64,000 bases of DNA. Source: JAWVFM01 sp963771655 (lineage in GTDB: Bacteria > Actinomycetota > Thermoleophilia > Solirubrobacterales > 70-9). Positions 1 through 10,705 of this stretch are shown here, piece by piece. The notes beneath the pieces are model-generated. The model saw only the letters and a list, made by a program, of their open reading frames with translations. It was not told the origin of the DNA and made no database searches. The stretch is from NCBI GenBank assembly GCA_963771655.1, contig CAVYUG010000012.1, positions 32,047 through 96,046 of the forward strand, given 5' to 3'. The translations under genes were made by a program, and so were the position numbers. Position 1 is the stretch's first letter, and each line of letters begins with the position of its first letter.

Positions 1-20
1 GCGCTGAGGTTCGTAGGGCC

Positions 21-410
21 ATGATGCCGCGTCGCCCATCCAACAGCGCGCATGGCGCACGTCTCGACCTCACCGAGTCGCACATCGACGGGGTCCGGGT
101 CGTCGCCGCGAGGGGCGAGGTGGACCTCTCGACCTCGGAGCGGTTCGGCAGGCTCCTGCAGCGCGTCGCAGCCGAGCCCGGGGGGCCGATCGTGGTCGAC
201 CTCACCGCCTGCTCGTTCATCGATTCCTCCGGGCTCGCGGCGATCCTCCACGCGGCCGGGCGCCGGGACGGCTTTTCGATCGCGGGCGGAACCGGTCCGC
301 CCTCAGAGGTCCTCACGATGACGGCGATCGACAAGACCATTCCCGTGCATGGCACCCTCGAAGAGGCCGTCGGCGCGGCCGGGCGCGACGGGTCGCGGCG
401 AGCTCCCTAG
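21..410 (+). CDS. STAS-domain anti-sigma factor antagonist
   Basis: Cytoplasmic 129-residue single STAS domain of the SpoIIAA/RsbV type. Such proteins, when unphosphorylated, bind an anti-sigma kinase and free an alternative sigma factor. The family signature is visible: an early beta strand ending GEVDLS (residues 32-37), then IVVDLTACSFIDSSGL (about 57-72), where one serine of the DSS triplet (68-70) is the expected phosphorylation site. Two adjacent ATGs begin the frame; the first is taken. The stop overlaps the stop of potC on the other strand (CTAG), so the two genes converge with no space for a terminator. No cognate anti-sigma kinase or sigma gene is visible, so the partner is unknown. 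Family is clear, the specific pathway is not. Confidence 0.85.
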   Translation: MMPRRPSNSAHGARLDLTESHIDGVRVVAARGEVDLSTSERFGRLLQRVAAEPGGPIVVDLTACSFIDSSGLAAILHAAGRRDGFSIAGGTGPPSEVLTMTAIDKTIPVHGTLEEAVGAAGRDGSRRAP

Positions 411-1258
411 GGCGCGGCGGTCGCCTCGGCCGTGACGGAGCCGCCACCGCGGGCGCCGGAGACCCCCTCCTCGTCACGCGTGAGGCGGTGCGCGAAGTAG
501 ACGGGGATGATCGAGAGGATCACCACCACGACCGCGACTGCGTTCACCACCGGGAGCTGGCTCGGAGTGCCCCGGAACAGGATGTTGAAGATCCAGATCG
601 GGAGGGTCTCCTGGCCGCCGATCGCGAAGCGGGTGACGATGATCTCGTCGAAGGAGAGGGCGAAGGCGAGCAGCGCGCCCGCCGCGAGGGCGGTCCGCAT
701 GCTCGGCAGGGTGACGTACCAGAAGGTCTGCAGCGGTCCGGCGCCGAGGTCGGCTGACGCCTCCTCGACCGCGCCGGACGTCCGTCTCAGCCGGGCGACG
801 ACGTTGTTGTAGACGACGACGATGCAGAACGTTGCGTGCGCGATCACGACGGTGATCAGGCTGAGGCCGATGCCGAGGATCTGGGTGAAGGTGTCGTTGA
901 GGGCGATGCCGGTGACGATCCCCGGAAGGGCGATCGGCAGGATGACGAGGAAGGAGATCGTCTCGCGGCCGAAGAAGCGGTGGCGCGCGACGGCGAGCGA
1001 GGCCAGCGTGCCGAGCAGCACGGCGATCGCCGTCGCCCCGGCGCCGACCTTGAGCGAGTTCACCAGCGCGTCGCGGGGCCCCGGCTCGTTGAACGCCTTG
1101 TCGAACCAGTGCAGCGTGAACCCCGGTGGCGGCCACTCGAGGATGTGCGCCGAGCTGAACGCGTAGATCGCGATGACGAGCAGCGGCAGGTAGATGAACG
1201 CCAGCGTGATCCCGACGCCGGTGCGCAGCAGGTAGTTCGCCCGCCGGGAGAGCCTCAT
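407..1258 (-). CDS. potC: Polyamine ABC transporter permease PotC-like
   Basis: Inner-membrane permease of the spermidine/putrescine family (PotC type), about 283 residues with six predicted hydrophobic segments. The cytoplasmic EAA loop that docks on the ATPase is visible around residues 164-180 (EEASADLGAG followed by TLPSM). A longer frame reaches 1360, but that start would overlap potB; the ATG at 1258 has a good Shine-Dalgarno (GAAAGG) and begins MRLSRR, the usual positive inside N-terminus. It is the last gene of the minus-strand operon potA-potD-potB-potC, 67 bases after potB. The C-terminal tail is Gly/Ala-rich. The substrate class (polyamine) is inferred from the neighbouring PotD-like binding protein. 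Confidence 0.9.
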   Translation of the reverse strand: MRLSRRANYLLRTGVGITLAFIYLPLLVIAIYAFSSAHILEWPPPGFTLHWFDKAFNEPGPRDALVNSLKVGAGATAIAVLLGTLASLAVARHRFFGRETISFLVILPIALPGIVTGIALNDTFTQILGIGLSLITVVIAHATFCIVVVYNNVVARLRRTSGAVEEASADLGAGPLQTFWYVTLPSMRTALAAGALLAFALSFDEIIVTRFAIGGQETLPIWIFNILFRGTPSQLPVVNAVAVVVVILSIIPVYFAHRLTRDEEGVSGARGGGSVTAEATAAP

Positions 1259-1325
1259 TGAGCGCCTTTCGTGATCACGGCGCGCCGGCCCGTATCCGGG
1301 TGCGGCGCTTGATCGCGGAAGTCGC

Positions 1326-2222
1326 TCATAGCTGCTCGAAGGCTCCGAGCTTGCGGGCAACCAGGAGGTAGCCCATCATGATCACGAGGGGGACGAGGGC
1401 GAAGGCGGACGCGAGCGGCAGGTTCTGCGTGAAGTTGATGTAGATCAGGTTGCCGATCATCTGCGTGTTGGACACGAGGTCGGGTGTGACGAAGTCGCCG
1501 AGCGTCAGCGAGAAGGTGAAGATCGAGCCCGCGACCACGGCCGGGAAGACGAGGGGTAAAAGCACGCGGCGGAAGGTCGTGAACGGGCCGGCTCCCAGGT
1601 CCTCCGACGCGGAGATCAGCGAGTCGGGGATCCGCTCGAGCCCCGCGAAGATCGGGAGGATCATGTAGGGGAGCCAGAGGTAGCTCATGACGAGCCAGAT
1701 CGCGGTGACGCCGTGCCCGGGGCCGGCGATTCCCAGCGGGTTGAGCACCCAGTTGAGCACCCCGTCGGTCGAGAGGATCGTGTACCAGGCGTAGACCTTC
1801 ACCAGGTAGCTCGACCAGAGCGGCATGAGGACGGCGACGACGAGCGCCGCCTTTGTCTTCCGCCCGGCGATCTTCGCCATGAAGAACGCGATCGGGAAGG
1901 CGAGGATCGCGTCGGTCAAGGTCACCGCCGCGGCGATCCCGATCGTGCGCAGCGTGACCGTCGTGAAGATGCCCTCGTCGGCGATCGTCTTGAAGTTGTC
2001 GAGGCTCCACGACTGCACGGGGAGCCCCGTCACGGCATTGCTGGTCCAAAACGCGGCGACCAGCAGGGCCACGAGCGAGCCCAGGTAGACGAGGACGAGC
2101 CAGGCCATCGGCCCGGCGAGCAGCGAACCGGCCTGAAGGCGCGACCGGCCGTGGAAGAGGCCGGCGAGCCTGCGGCCCACCGACCTCCTCGGCGCCGGCG
2201 CTAGTGCGTCAGCGGCCTCCAT
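1326..2222 (-). CDS. potB: Polyamine ABC transporter permease PotB-like
   Basis: First permease of the polyamine importer, 298 residues, with six hydrophobic segments. The EAA loop is seen at about residues 203-222 (SEDLGAG followed by LLPLVFP). PotB and PotC-type permeases form a heterodimer in the cytoplasmic membrane that is energised by PotA and fed by PotD. The gene starts 28 bases downstream of potD, which indicates co-transcription. The N-terminus carries about 35 extra residues before the first membrane segment, somewhat longer than the E. coli protein. Family assignment rests on sequence pattern and operon context. Confidence 0.9.
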   Translation of the reverse strand: MEAADALAPAPRRSVGRRLAGLFHGRSRLQAGSLLAGPMAWLVLVYLGSLVALLVAAFWTSNAVTGLPVQSWSLDNFKTIADEGIFTTVTLRTIGIAAAVTLTDAILAFPIAFFMAKIAGRKTKAALVVAVLMPLWSSYLVKVYAWYTILSTDGVLNWVLNPLGIAGPGHGVTAIWLVMSYLWLPYMILPIFAGLERIPDSLISASEDLGAGPFTTFRRVLLPLVFPAVVAGSIFTFSLTLGDFVTPDLVSNTQMIGNLIYINFTQNLPLASAFALVPLVIMMGYLLVARKLGAFEQL

Positions 2223-2250
2223 TCACGCTGCGCGCGTCAACTGCGGCCGA

Positions 2251-3456
2251 TCACCCCTTGACCTCCGTCCAGGCGTTGACCCAGTCGTTGTAGTCCATGC
2301 ACTTCTCGCCGCGGTCGTCGCCGCAGTCGGCGAGGGGCGTGTTCCAGTAGTACACGCGCTTCCAGAACCCGGGATCCGCTGCGTGGTACTTCGCGCAGAA
2401 CTTCGGGTCCGACGTCTCGTCGCACGCCTTCGTCTGGGCCGGCGCCTCGCCGAAGTACTCCGCCACCTGGGCGTTCGCCTTCGGGGAGACGATGTAGTTC
2501 ATCCACAGGTACATGCAGTTCGGATGCTTCGCCTCCGAGCTGATCATCCATGTGTCCGACCATCCGGTCGCGCCCTCCGTCGGCAGGAATCCGTTCGGCT
2601 TCGCCGGGATCGTGGCCACCGCCTGCTTCTCGCCCTTGAGCGCGAAGTACTGGTACTGCCACGTTGTGCCGATGGTGTCGTCCCCGTTTGCGAACGACGA
2701 GATCTGCTTCGTCGCGCTCGACCAGTACTCGCCGACGTTCGCTCGCTGCTTCTTCAGCAGGTTGATGGCGGCGTTGAACTGTGTTTCGTCGAGCTCGTAG
2801 GGGTTGGTGATCTTGAGGCTCGGATCGTGAGCCTTCAGATACACGGCGGCGTCCGCGATGTAGATCGGGTCGTCGTAGGCCGAGATCTTGCCCTCGTACT
2901 GCGCCGCCTGCTTCGGGTCGAGGATGCTTCCCCACGAGTCAGGGGCCGGCTTGACGTCGTCCGGGTTCCACATCAGCAGGTTCGCCCCGCGGCCGTGCGG
3001 GATGCCGTAGTGGACGCCGTCGAACGTGTTGTACGACTGATCCTTGATGTCGGAGAAGACCGTCTTGTAGTTCGGGACGAGATCGACGTTCACGGGCGAG
3101 ACATTGCCGCCGTCGACGAGGCGGGCGGTCGCGTTGCCCGAGGCAGAGACGCCGTCGTAGTTGCCGGTTCGCATGAGCTGAACCATCTCGTCCGAGGTGC
3201 CGGCGACCTTGCTCTGCACCTTGCACCCGGTCTGCTTCTCGAACGGCTTCGTCCACTGAGGCTCGACGTACCCGGCCCAGTTGACGAGGCTGAGCGAGCC
3301 CTCGGGCTTGCCCACCTTCTTGAGCATGTCCGTGTTGCGATCGCCTGAGCTCGACGACGACGAGCCGCAGCCGGCCGCGAACACGGCCATGAACGCGACG
3401 ATGAAGCCGGCGATCGTCCACGCGACGCGCTCGGGTCGGTTCAGCTTTCCTCTCAC
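2251..3456 (-). CDS. potD: Polyamine-binding lipoprotein PotD/PotF-like
   Basis: Extracytoplasmic solute-binding protein of the spermidine/putrescine family (SBP type 2 fold), 401 residues. A signal peptide with a lipobox ends AVFAAGC, making Cys30 the lipidation site, followed by a serine linker. The mature part begins with the LSLVNWAGYVEP motif typical of PotD/PotF proteins and contains the conserved segment GIPHGRGANLLMWN. As a lipoprotein it would be anchored outside the membrane, as expected in a Gram-positive-type cell. Its start overlaps the end of potA by four bases (ATGA), so translation is probably coupled. The exact ligand cannot be told from sequence. Confidence 0.9.
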   Translation of the reverse strand: MRGKLNRPERVAWTIAGFIVAFMAVFAAGCGSSSSSSGDRNTDMLKKVGKPEGSLSLVNWAGYVEPQWTKPFEKQTGCKVQSKVAGTSDEMVQLMRTGNYDGVSASGNATARLVDGGNVSPVNVDLVPNYKTVFSDIKDQSYNTFDGVHYGIPHGRGANLLMWNPDDVKPAPDSWGSILDPKQAAQYEGKISAYDDPIYIADAAVYLKAHDPSLKITNPYELDETQFNAAINLLKKQRANVGEYWSSATKQISSFANGDDTIGTTWQYQYFALKGEKQAVATIPAKPNGFLPTEGATGWSDTWMISSEAKHPNCMYLWMNYIVSPKANAQVAEYFGEAPAQTKACDETSDPKFCAKYHAADPGFWKRVYYWNTPLADCGDDRGEKCMDYNDWVNAWTEVKG

Positions 3457-4547
3457 AGGGGTTCCCCTCTCTCGCTTTCACTCGTAACCGGCACCGCCTG
3501 CTCGGGGCGCCAGCCCACCTCCACCTCCTGCCCGCCCTGCTCGAGCGCCTCCTTCGAGGTCGTCTCGAGGTTCTGACGGACGACCAGAAGCTCGCCCCCT
3601 GCCTCCAAGTCGATGAGGTACCGCGTCGTCGCACCCGCGTACGCGACGTCGACGATCCGGCCTCGCTCTGTGACGAGGCCGTCGCGGTCATCGCCGTCGG
3701 TCAGCAGTCGCACCTTCTCGGGCCGGATCGTGAACCGCCGCCCGTCGCGCTCGAGCACGTTCGAGGCGCCGACGAAGCCGCCGACGAACTGCGACGCAGG
3801 CCGCTCGTAGACCTCCTCGGGCGTCCCCACCTGCTCGATCCGGCCGGCGTTGAAGACCGCGATGCGGTTGCTCATCGTCAGGGCCTCGTCCTGGTCGTGC
3901 GTGACGTAGATGAAGGTGATGCCGACGTCGCCCTGGATCTCCTTGAGCTCGACCTGCATCTGCTCGCGGAGCTTGAGGTCCAGGGCGCCGAGCGGCTCGT
4001 CGAGAAGGAGGGCGCGGGGGCGATTCACGATCGCCCGGGCCAGCGCAACCCGTTGGCGCTGCCCGCCGGAGAGCTCCGCCGGCTTGCGATCGCCGTAGCC
4101 GGCCAGGCGGACCATCTCGAGCGACTCGTCGCGCCGCCGGCGGCGCTCCTCCTTCGCGACCTTGCCGATGCGCAGGCCGTACTCCACGTTGTCGGCCACC
4201 GACATGTGCGGGAAGAGGGCGTAGTCCTGGAAGACGGTGTTGACCTCACGGTCGTAGGGCGGCAGACCGGTCACGTCGGCTCCCCCGAGCTCGACCGTTC
4301 CCTCGTCGGGGTCCTCGAAGCCCGCGATCAGGCGCAGCGTCGTGGTCTTCCCCGAGCCGGACGGGCCGAGGAGCGTGAAGAACTCCCCGCGCGCGATCTC
4401 GAGGTCGACGCGGTCGACGGCCACGATGTCGCCGTAGGTCTTGCGCAGGCCGGCCAGGCGGATGTCGGAGGCGGCGTCCCGAGGCGCAGGGCCGCCGGCG
4501 GCTGGACCGCCGGCCCCCTCGACGCTGACCGCTGTGCTGGACTCCAC
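3453..4547 (-). CDS. potA: Polyamine ABC transporter ATP-binding protein PotA-like
   Basis: ATPase subunit of the polyamine importer, 364 residues. Walker A GPSGSGKTT is at residues 61-69, the ABC signature LSGGQRQ at 159-165, and Walker B LLLDEP at 180-185, followed by the D-loop. The last hundred or so residues look like the TOBE regulatory domain seen in PotA/MalK-type ATPases (RPEKVRL motif). The start is a GTG at 4547 with a modest GGCGAG ribosome-binding site. It is the first gene of the potADBC operon on the minus strand. An inverted repeat lies just upstream in the presumed promoter region. Confidence 0.9.
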   Translation of the reverse strand: MESSTAVSVEGAGGPAAGGPAPRDAASDIRLAGLRKTYGDIVAVDRVDLEIARGEFFTLLGPSGSGKTTTLRLIAGFEDPDEGTVELGGADVTGLPPYDREVNTVFQDYALFPHMSVADNVEYGLRIGKVAKEERRRRRDESLEMVRLAGYGDRKPAELSGGQRQRVALARAIVNRPRALLLDEPLGALDLKLREQMQVELKEIQGDVGITFIYVTHDQDEALTMSNRIAVFNAGRIEQVGTPEEVYERPASQFVGGFVGASNVLERDGRRFTIRPEKVRLLTDGDDRDGLVTERGRIVDVAYAGATTRYLIDLEAGGELLVVRQNLETTSKEALEQGGQEVEVGWRPEQAVPVTSESERGEPL

Positions 4548-4574
4548 CTCGCCGAACCGCCCGTTGCTCCTTGG

Positions 4575-4604
4575 GCGTTGTCCACGCTATCGAATCGACA
4601 ACGC
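4575..4604. promoter_or_regulatory. Inverted repeat upstream of potA (candidate operator)
   Basis: Perfect 8-bp arms GCGTTGTC and GACAACGC separated by 14 bases lie about 28 bases upstream of the potA GTG, inside the only intergenic gap before the operon. Position and symmetry suit a repressor site at the pot promoter, but no regulator is identified and a plain mRNA hairpin is possible. Confidence 0.4.
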
Positions 4605-4686
4605 ACGATCCGAGGCCGGACCGGCGCATCTTGCCGATCGGGACTGGACGATCCGGCGTACGGGCGCCGCCGAGCGGCCCCCGGTC

Positions 4687-5262
4687 CTACAGGGGGGCTT
4701 TGTGCCTGACGGTGAAAGCGCCCGGGTTCTCGTATCCGAAGCCCTTCGCCCAACCCGGGCCCTGCCCGGGGGTGTCGGAGGTGTCGAACCGCAGCCCGGC
4801 GACAGTCATCCAGACGTGACCCGAGTTGGCGTAGACGGAGATCCACCGCCCCTTGCCGCGATCGGCCCAGCCCATGAAATCGGCGGCGTGCGGCCGGTCG
4901 ACGAGCCGGGCGCCGTGGAGCGCATAGCTCACGGAGCCGGAGCAGTCGTAACAGCTCGAGTGGAAGCTGGCGTGGCCGCCGCCCCAGCAGTACGGGTGGC
5001 CCTTCGCGATGCGGTTGCCCGCGGCGATGACCTTCTTGACCGCTGCGGGCGCGCTCTTCGGCGCGACCGCGAAGCCGTTGACGATCTTGGCCTTGGCGCC
5101 CGCGACCGTGGGCGGCGGGGAGCCGCCGGTCCCGCTGCCGGTGCCCGTGCCGCCGCTGCCGGCGAGGACGGGCGTCGCGCCAAAGGCGAGCCCGGCCATG
5201 ACGACGCCGAGGGCGGCGAGGCGCCCGGCTCGGCGAGGATGAATCTGGGTATGCGTGGTCAA
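4687..5262 (-). CDS. Exported NlpC/P60-like cell-wall hydrolase
   Basis: 191-residue exported protein with a signal peptide (hydrophobic residues 14-34, cleavage likely after ATPVLAG), a Gly/Ser/Thr linker, and a C-terminal domain resembling NlpC/P60 cysteine peptidases. The candidate catalytic cysteine is Cys107 in YDCSGSVSYAL, and the candidate histidine is His149 in SGHVWMTV. Enzymes of this class cut peptide bonds in peptidoglycan stems. The start codon is a TTG with a strong AAGGAG site. A c-di-AMP riboswitch occupies the leader, which fits the known link of ydaO-type switches with wall-remodelling genes in Actinobacteria. The catalytic domain is divergent, so activity is inferred. Confidence 0.75.
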   Translation of the reverse strand: MTTHTQIHPRRAGRLAALGVVMAGLAFGATPVLAGSGGTGTGSGTGGSPPPTVAGAKAKIVNGFAVAPKSAPAAVKKVIAAGNRIAKGHPYCWGGGHASFHSSCYDCSGSVSYALHGARLVDRPHAADFMGWADRGKGRWISVYANSGHVWMTVAGLRFDTSDTPGQGPGWAKGFGYENPGAFTVRHKAPL

Positions 5263-5271
5263 ACCGTCTCC

Positions 5272-5405
5272 TTCGTCGGCCTACGGGGTTAGCTGACGGG
5301 CTAGCGCTAAAGGAGTCGCGCCCCCACCCGAGGGTGGGCTCGCCCCAGTGATTCGGTTCCCCCGTTCCCCGCCTAGAGGTCTGGGCGGGGACTCGGCATT
5401 TCCGG
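5272..5405 (-). ncRNA. c-di-AMP riboswitch (ydaO/yuaA class)
   Basis: On the minus strand the leader contains the hallmark blocks of the ydaO class in order: GCCGAGTCCCCGCC, its pairing partner GGCGGGGAACGGGGGAACCG, a GGGGCGA block, a variable GGG/CCC hairpin, GCGACTCC, and the diagnostic CCCGTCAGCTAACCCCGTAG, followed by the ribosome-binding site of the NlpC/P60-like gene. The class binds cyclic di-AMP and commonly turns off wall-hydrolase genes. Boundaries are estimated by eye to within about ten bases. Confidence 0.87.
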
Positions 5406-5548
5406 TTACTGAAGTCGCGGCAGGGTAGCGGATCGCTCAGACAACCGCAAGCACCTACTAACAATCAGATGCGAGTTGTTACTAGGCGCTACGAGGGACG
5501 GATTTCAGCGAGGGGGCGGTTGAACAGGCGGTGCCGCACGTGCCCGGG

Positions 5549-5600
5549 CGTTCGTTGTGGGATTGAGGGGGCTATAGCGCCCAATAGGCCACAACGAACG
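5549..5600. repeat. 52-bp palindromic element, core GGGGGCTATAGCG
   Basis: Perfect 12-bp arms CGTTCGTTGTGG and CCACAACGAACG surround a GC-rich centre containing GGGGGCTATAGCG. The same core layout (GGGGCTAT, with terminal arms built around GTTCG/CGAAC) recurs in the 46-bp elements at 14,678 and 20,764, which suggests a related but diverged copy. It sits in the roughly 500-base gap between the riboswitch and the next gene; apart from this element and the tandem repeat I see no gene there. Confidence 0.6.
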
Positions 5601-5664
5601 AACGTCGCGGCCGGGGCGCCCCCTAACCAGCCCCGCCGAGGCCGGCGCCCGCGCGAGCGCTTCG

Positions 5665-5780
5665 GCTACGCCGCCGCGGAGCTCGCCGCGCTCGCTACGC
5701 CGCGGCGGAGCTCGCCTTGCTCGCTACGCCGCCGCGGAGCTAGCCGCGCTCGCTACGCCGCCGCGGAGCTCGCCGCGCTC
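5665..5780. repeat. Tandem repeat, 4 x 29 bp
   Basis: Four contiguous 29-base units at 5665-5693, 5694-5722, 5723-5751 and 5752-5780, beginning GCTACGCCGCCGCGGAGCTC. Units 1 and 4 are identical; units 2 and 3 carry a few substitutions. The unit length is not a multiple of three. The last unit contains the stop codon and final codons of the GST-like gene read from the other strand, so copy-number change would alter only sequence downstream of that stop or its last residues. Confidence 0.9.
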
Positions 5781-6064
5781 GCCGGATGCGCCTTCGCCCA
5801 CTCGACGATGCGCTGGGAGTCCTGGATCACCTCGCCGTCGTCGGTGACGAGGACCGGCACCGCGGGCTGGCCGGTGAGCCTCTCGACCTCCTTGCGGCCC
5901 TCCGTCATGACGTGCGCGAACTTCGGGCCGATGCCGAGGCCGCGCACCTTGATGACCTCGGGGTCGTACCCGGCCTCGGTGACCGCCTTGTAGGCGTTGT
6001 GGCACGGGTGGCCGCGAGGCGGTCGGATGGTCTGGATGGTGGTCCAGCAGATGTAGAGCTTCAT
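5753..6064 (-). CDS. Glutathione S-transferase N-terminal-like thioredoxin-fold protein
   Basis: 103-residue cytoplasmic protein with a thioredoxin/GST-N fold signature: an initial beta strand (KLYICW), a helix after HPCHNAYKA where a glutaredoxin would have CPYC, the cis-proline strand QPAVPVLVTDDG, and the SQRIVEWAK helix typical of GST N-terminal domains. It lacks the C-terminal helical GST domain. The single cysteine makes classic dithiol glutaredoxin activity unlikely. The last dozen residues (Ala/Ser-rich) are encoded by a 29-bp tandem repeat. It is divergent from the SDR gene downstream. Function unknown beyond the fold. Confidence 0.7.
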   Translation of the reverse strand: MKLYICWTTIQTIRPPRGHPCHNAYKAVTEAGYDPEVIKVRGLGIGPKFAHVMTEGRKEVERLTGQPAVPVLVTDDGEVIQDSQRIVEWAKAHPASAASSAAA

Positions 6065-6114
6065 CGCCCACCAACCCTACAGGCGTGAGGCTTGCCCCTG
6101 GTAGCTTCCAAGGA

Positions 6115-6915
6115 GTGAAGCTCGACGGCAAGACGGCCCTTCTCACCGGCGCGACCGGGGGGCTCGGCCGAGCTATCGCCAAGGCCCTTGCCGAGCGCGG
6201 TGCGACCGTCGTCGTCAGCTCGCGGAAGGCCGACGAGCTGGTCGACCTCGCCGCGACGCTGCCGGGTGAGGGACACCGGCCGATCGTCGCCGACCTGGCG
6301 CTCGAGGGCGCGGCGGAGCGGCTGGTGGGGGAGGCGGGCCAGGTCGACGTCCTCGTCGCCAACGCCGGCCTACCGGGCACCGGGAAGCTGGAGAGCTTCT
6401 CCGACGAGCAGATCGCGCGCGCAGTGCGCGTCAACCTCGAGGCGCCGATCCGGATCGCGCGCGAGCTCGTGCCGGTCCTCGAGGAGCGCGGCGAGGGGCA
6501 TCTGGTGTTCATCGCCTCCCTGGCCGGCAAGGCGCCGACGCCCCGCAGCTCGATCTACAACGCGACGAAGTTCGGCCTTCGGGGCTTCGCGCTTGGCTTG
6601 CGAACCGACCTCTCGGGTACGGGTGTAGGCGTGTCGATCGTTTCGCCAGGGTTCGTCCGTGAGGCTGGAATGTTCGCCGACTCGGGCGCCAAGCCACCGG
6701 CGCCGATGGGCACGACGACCCCAGCGAAGGTCGCCGCTGCGGTGGTGAAGGCGGTCGAGCACGACAAGCACGAGATCGCCGTCGCGCCGCTGCGGGACCG
6801 GGCTCTTTCGCACGTTGGGCTCGCGGCACCGGGCATCGCGGTGCGGACCACCAGCGGCAAGGCCGGTCGCAAGGCGGGGGACGCAGTGGCGGCGGGCAAC
6901 TCCTACAAGAACTAG
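6115..6915 (+). CDS. Short-chain dehydrogenase/reductase
   Basis: Classical SDR, about 266 residues. The nucleotide-binding TGATGGLG is at residues 11-18, NAG at 83-85, and the catalytic triad Ser135, Tyr148 and Lys152 (YNATK). The GTG at 6115 gives the family-typical start MKLDGKTALLTG, but AGGAG abuts it directly, so either a leaderless-type transcript or the GTG at 6085 (ten residues longer) is possible. The C-terminus is Ala/Gly/Lys-rich. Only three bases separate it from the aconitase gene, so the two may be co-transcribed. Substrate cannot be predicted. Confidence 0.85.
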   Translation: MKLDGKTALLTGATGGLGRAIAKALAERGATVVVSSRKADELVDLAATLPGEGHRPIVADLALEGAAERLVGEAGQVDVLVANAGLPGTGKLESFSDEQIARAVRVNLEAPIRIARELVPVLEERGEGHLVFIASLAGKAPTPRSSIYNATKFGLRGFALGLRTDLSGTGVGVSIVSPGFVREAGMFADSGAKPPAPMGTTTPAKVAAAVVKAVEHDKHEIAVAPLRDRALSHVGLAAPGIAVRTTSGKAGRKAGDAVAAGNSYKN

Positions 6916-6918
6916 CCG

Positions 6919-9717
<2,799 letters not shown>

Positions 9718-10006
9718 GCGCCGGCCGAACGTCGGGGGGCACCCGGGTTGACACGAGGGGCCCCGATAGGCAAGAATGGTGGACAGCCCACCAGGGAGGC
9801 CGTAAGTAAGAGGGTGACTTGATAAAGCTCGTCCCCGGTTAGTCCCGCCTCCGGGGACGACCGCGTCGGCATCCCTCCCTGGCTACCGACGCGCAGGCGT
9901 GGGTGCGGGCCGCGTGGATCCCCTGCCTCCCGCGGCCCCGCCCCGCCATTCCCGCGATTAAGCTCCGTGAATCTTCGACCACGTCGGCACCCGCGCCTCC
10001 GACCGC
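9718..10006. other. Intergenic region with GC hairpin (9830-9859)
   Basis: No gene is supported here. A perfect 9-bp stem CGTCCCCGG / CCGGGGACG with a 12-base loop lies at 9830-9859, without a T-run; it could act as a terminator or processing hairpin after acnA. A TTGACA hexamer lies near 9749, but the matching -10 is weak. Codons homologous to the start of the following VOC domain occupy 9971-10006. Confidence 0.4.
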
Positions 10007-10705
10007 GTGGCCTCGGAGTCCTTCTACCGGCGCGTGCTCGGGACGCTCGGGATCGAGCCGACCCACGCCGGCGATGACTTCGTCGAGTGGGACGACTTCG
10101 CGACCGGGCAGGCGGACGCGAAGTCACCGCCGACGCGGAATCTCCACGTGGCGTTCTGCGCCGGCTCGCGGGCGGACGTGGACCGGTTCTGGCAGGTGGG
10201 GAGGGAGGCGGGCTACGCGGACGACGGCCCGCCCGGCGAGCGGCCGCGGTACAGGCCGGACTACTACGGGGCGTTTCTCCTCGACCCCGACGGCAACAGC
10301 GTCGAGGCCGTCCACCACGGGGACAGTCGGCGGGGCGGTCACATCGACCACCTCTGGATCGGGGTCCGCGACCTCGATGCCGCCGCGGCCTTCTACTCCA
10401 CCGTCGCCCCGCACACGGGCCTCCGGGAGGGGCGGCGGTGGGACGAGGGCCGGCAGTTCCGCGGGGCCTGGGCGACCTTCTCGCTGGTGGCCGACGGAAG
10501 GCCGCCGACCGAGGGCCTGCACATCGCGTTCCCGGCGCCGGACCGCCAGACGGTCCACGAGTTCCACCGCGCGGCCACCGACGCCGGCTACCGCGACAAC
10601 GGCGGGCCCGGGGAGCGTCCGATCTACCACCCCGGCTACTACGCGGCGTACGTGCTGGATCCCGACGGGACGAACGTCGAGTCCGTCCTTCACGACCGGC
10701 GGTAG
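10007..10705 (+). CDS. Two-domain VOC (glyoxalase/bleomycin resistance) family protein
   Basis: 232 residues comprising two vicinal-oxygen-chelate domains (about 1-105 and 109-230), each ending in the repeated pattern GERP.Y.P.YY.A..LDPDG.(N/S)VE. The second domain begins HIDHLWIGVRDLDAA. The first domain should begin IFDHVG..ASD, and exactly those codons occur upstream in frame from 9971, preceded by GTGA rather than a clean start: one extra base at 9969-9970 would separate a GTG from the frame. The true start is therefore probably at about 9968 with a sequencing indel, and 10007 is a fallback. Metal-dependent chemistry is likely but the substrate is unknown. The 3' end overlaps the convergent DUF3817 gene. 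Confidence 0.75.
   Translation: MASESFYRRVLGTLGIEPTHAGDDFVEWDDFATGQADAKSPPTRNLHVAFCAGSRADVDRFWQVGREAGYADDGPPGERPRYRPDYYGAFLLDPDGNSVEAVHHGDSRRGGHIDHLWIGVRDLDAAAAFYSTVAPHTGLREGRRWDEGRQFRGAWATFSLVADGRPPTEGLHIAFPAPDRQTVHEFHRAATDAGYRDNGGPGERPIYHPGYYAAYVLDPDGTNVESVLHDRR

Noticed and set aside
5665..5780. Possible CRISPR array
   Set aside because: The four 29-bp units are directly adjacent with no spacers and no cas genes are nearby.
5469..5993. 174-codon plus-strand frame over the palindrome and the 29-bp tandem repeat
   Set aside because: It consists of repeats and the antisense of the GST-like gene, with no ribosome-binding site or domain.
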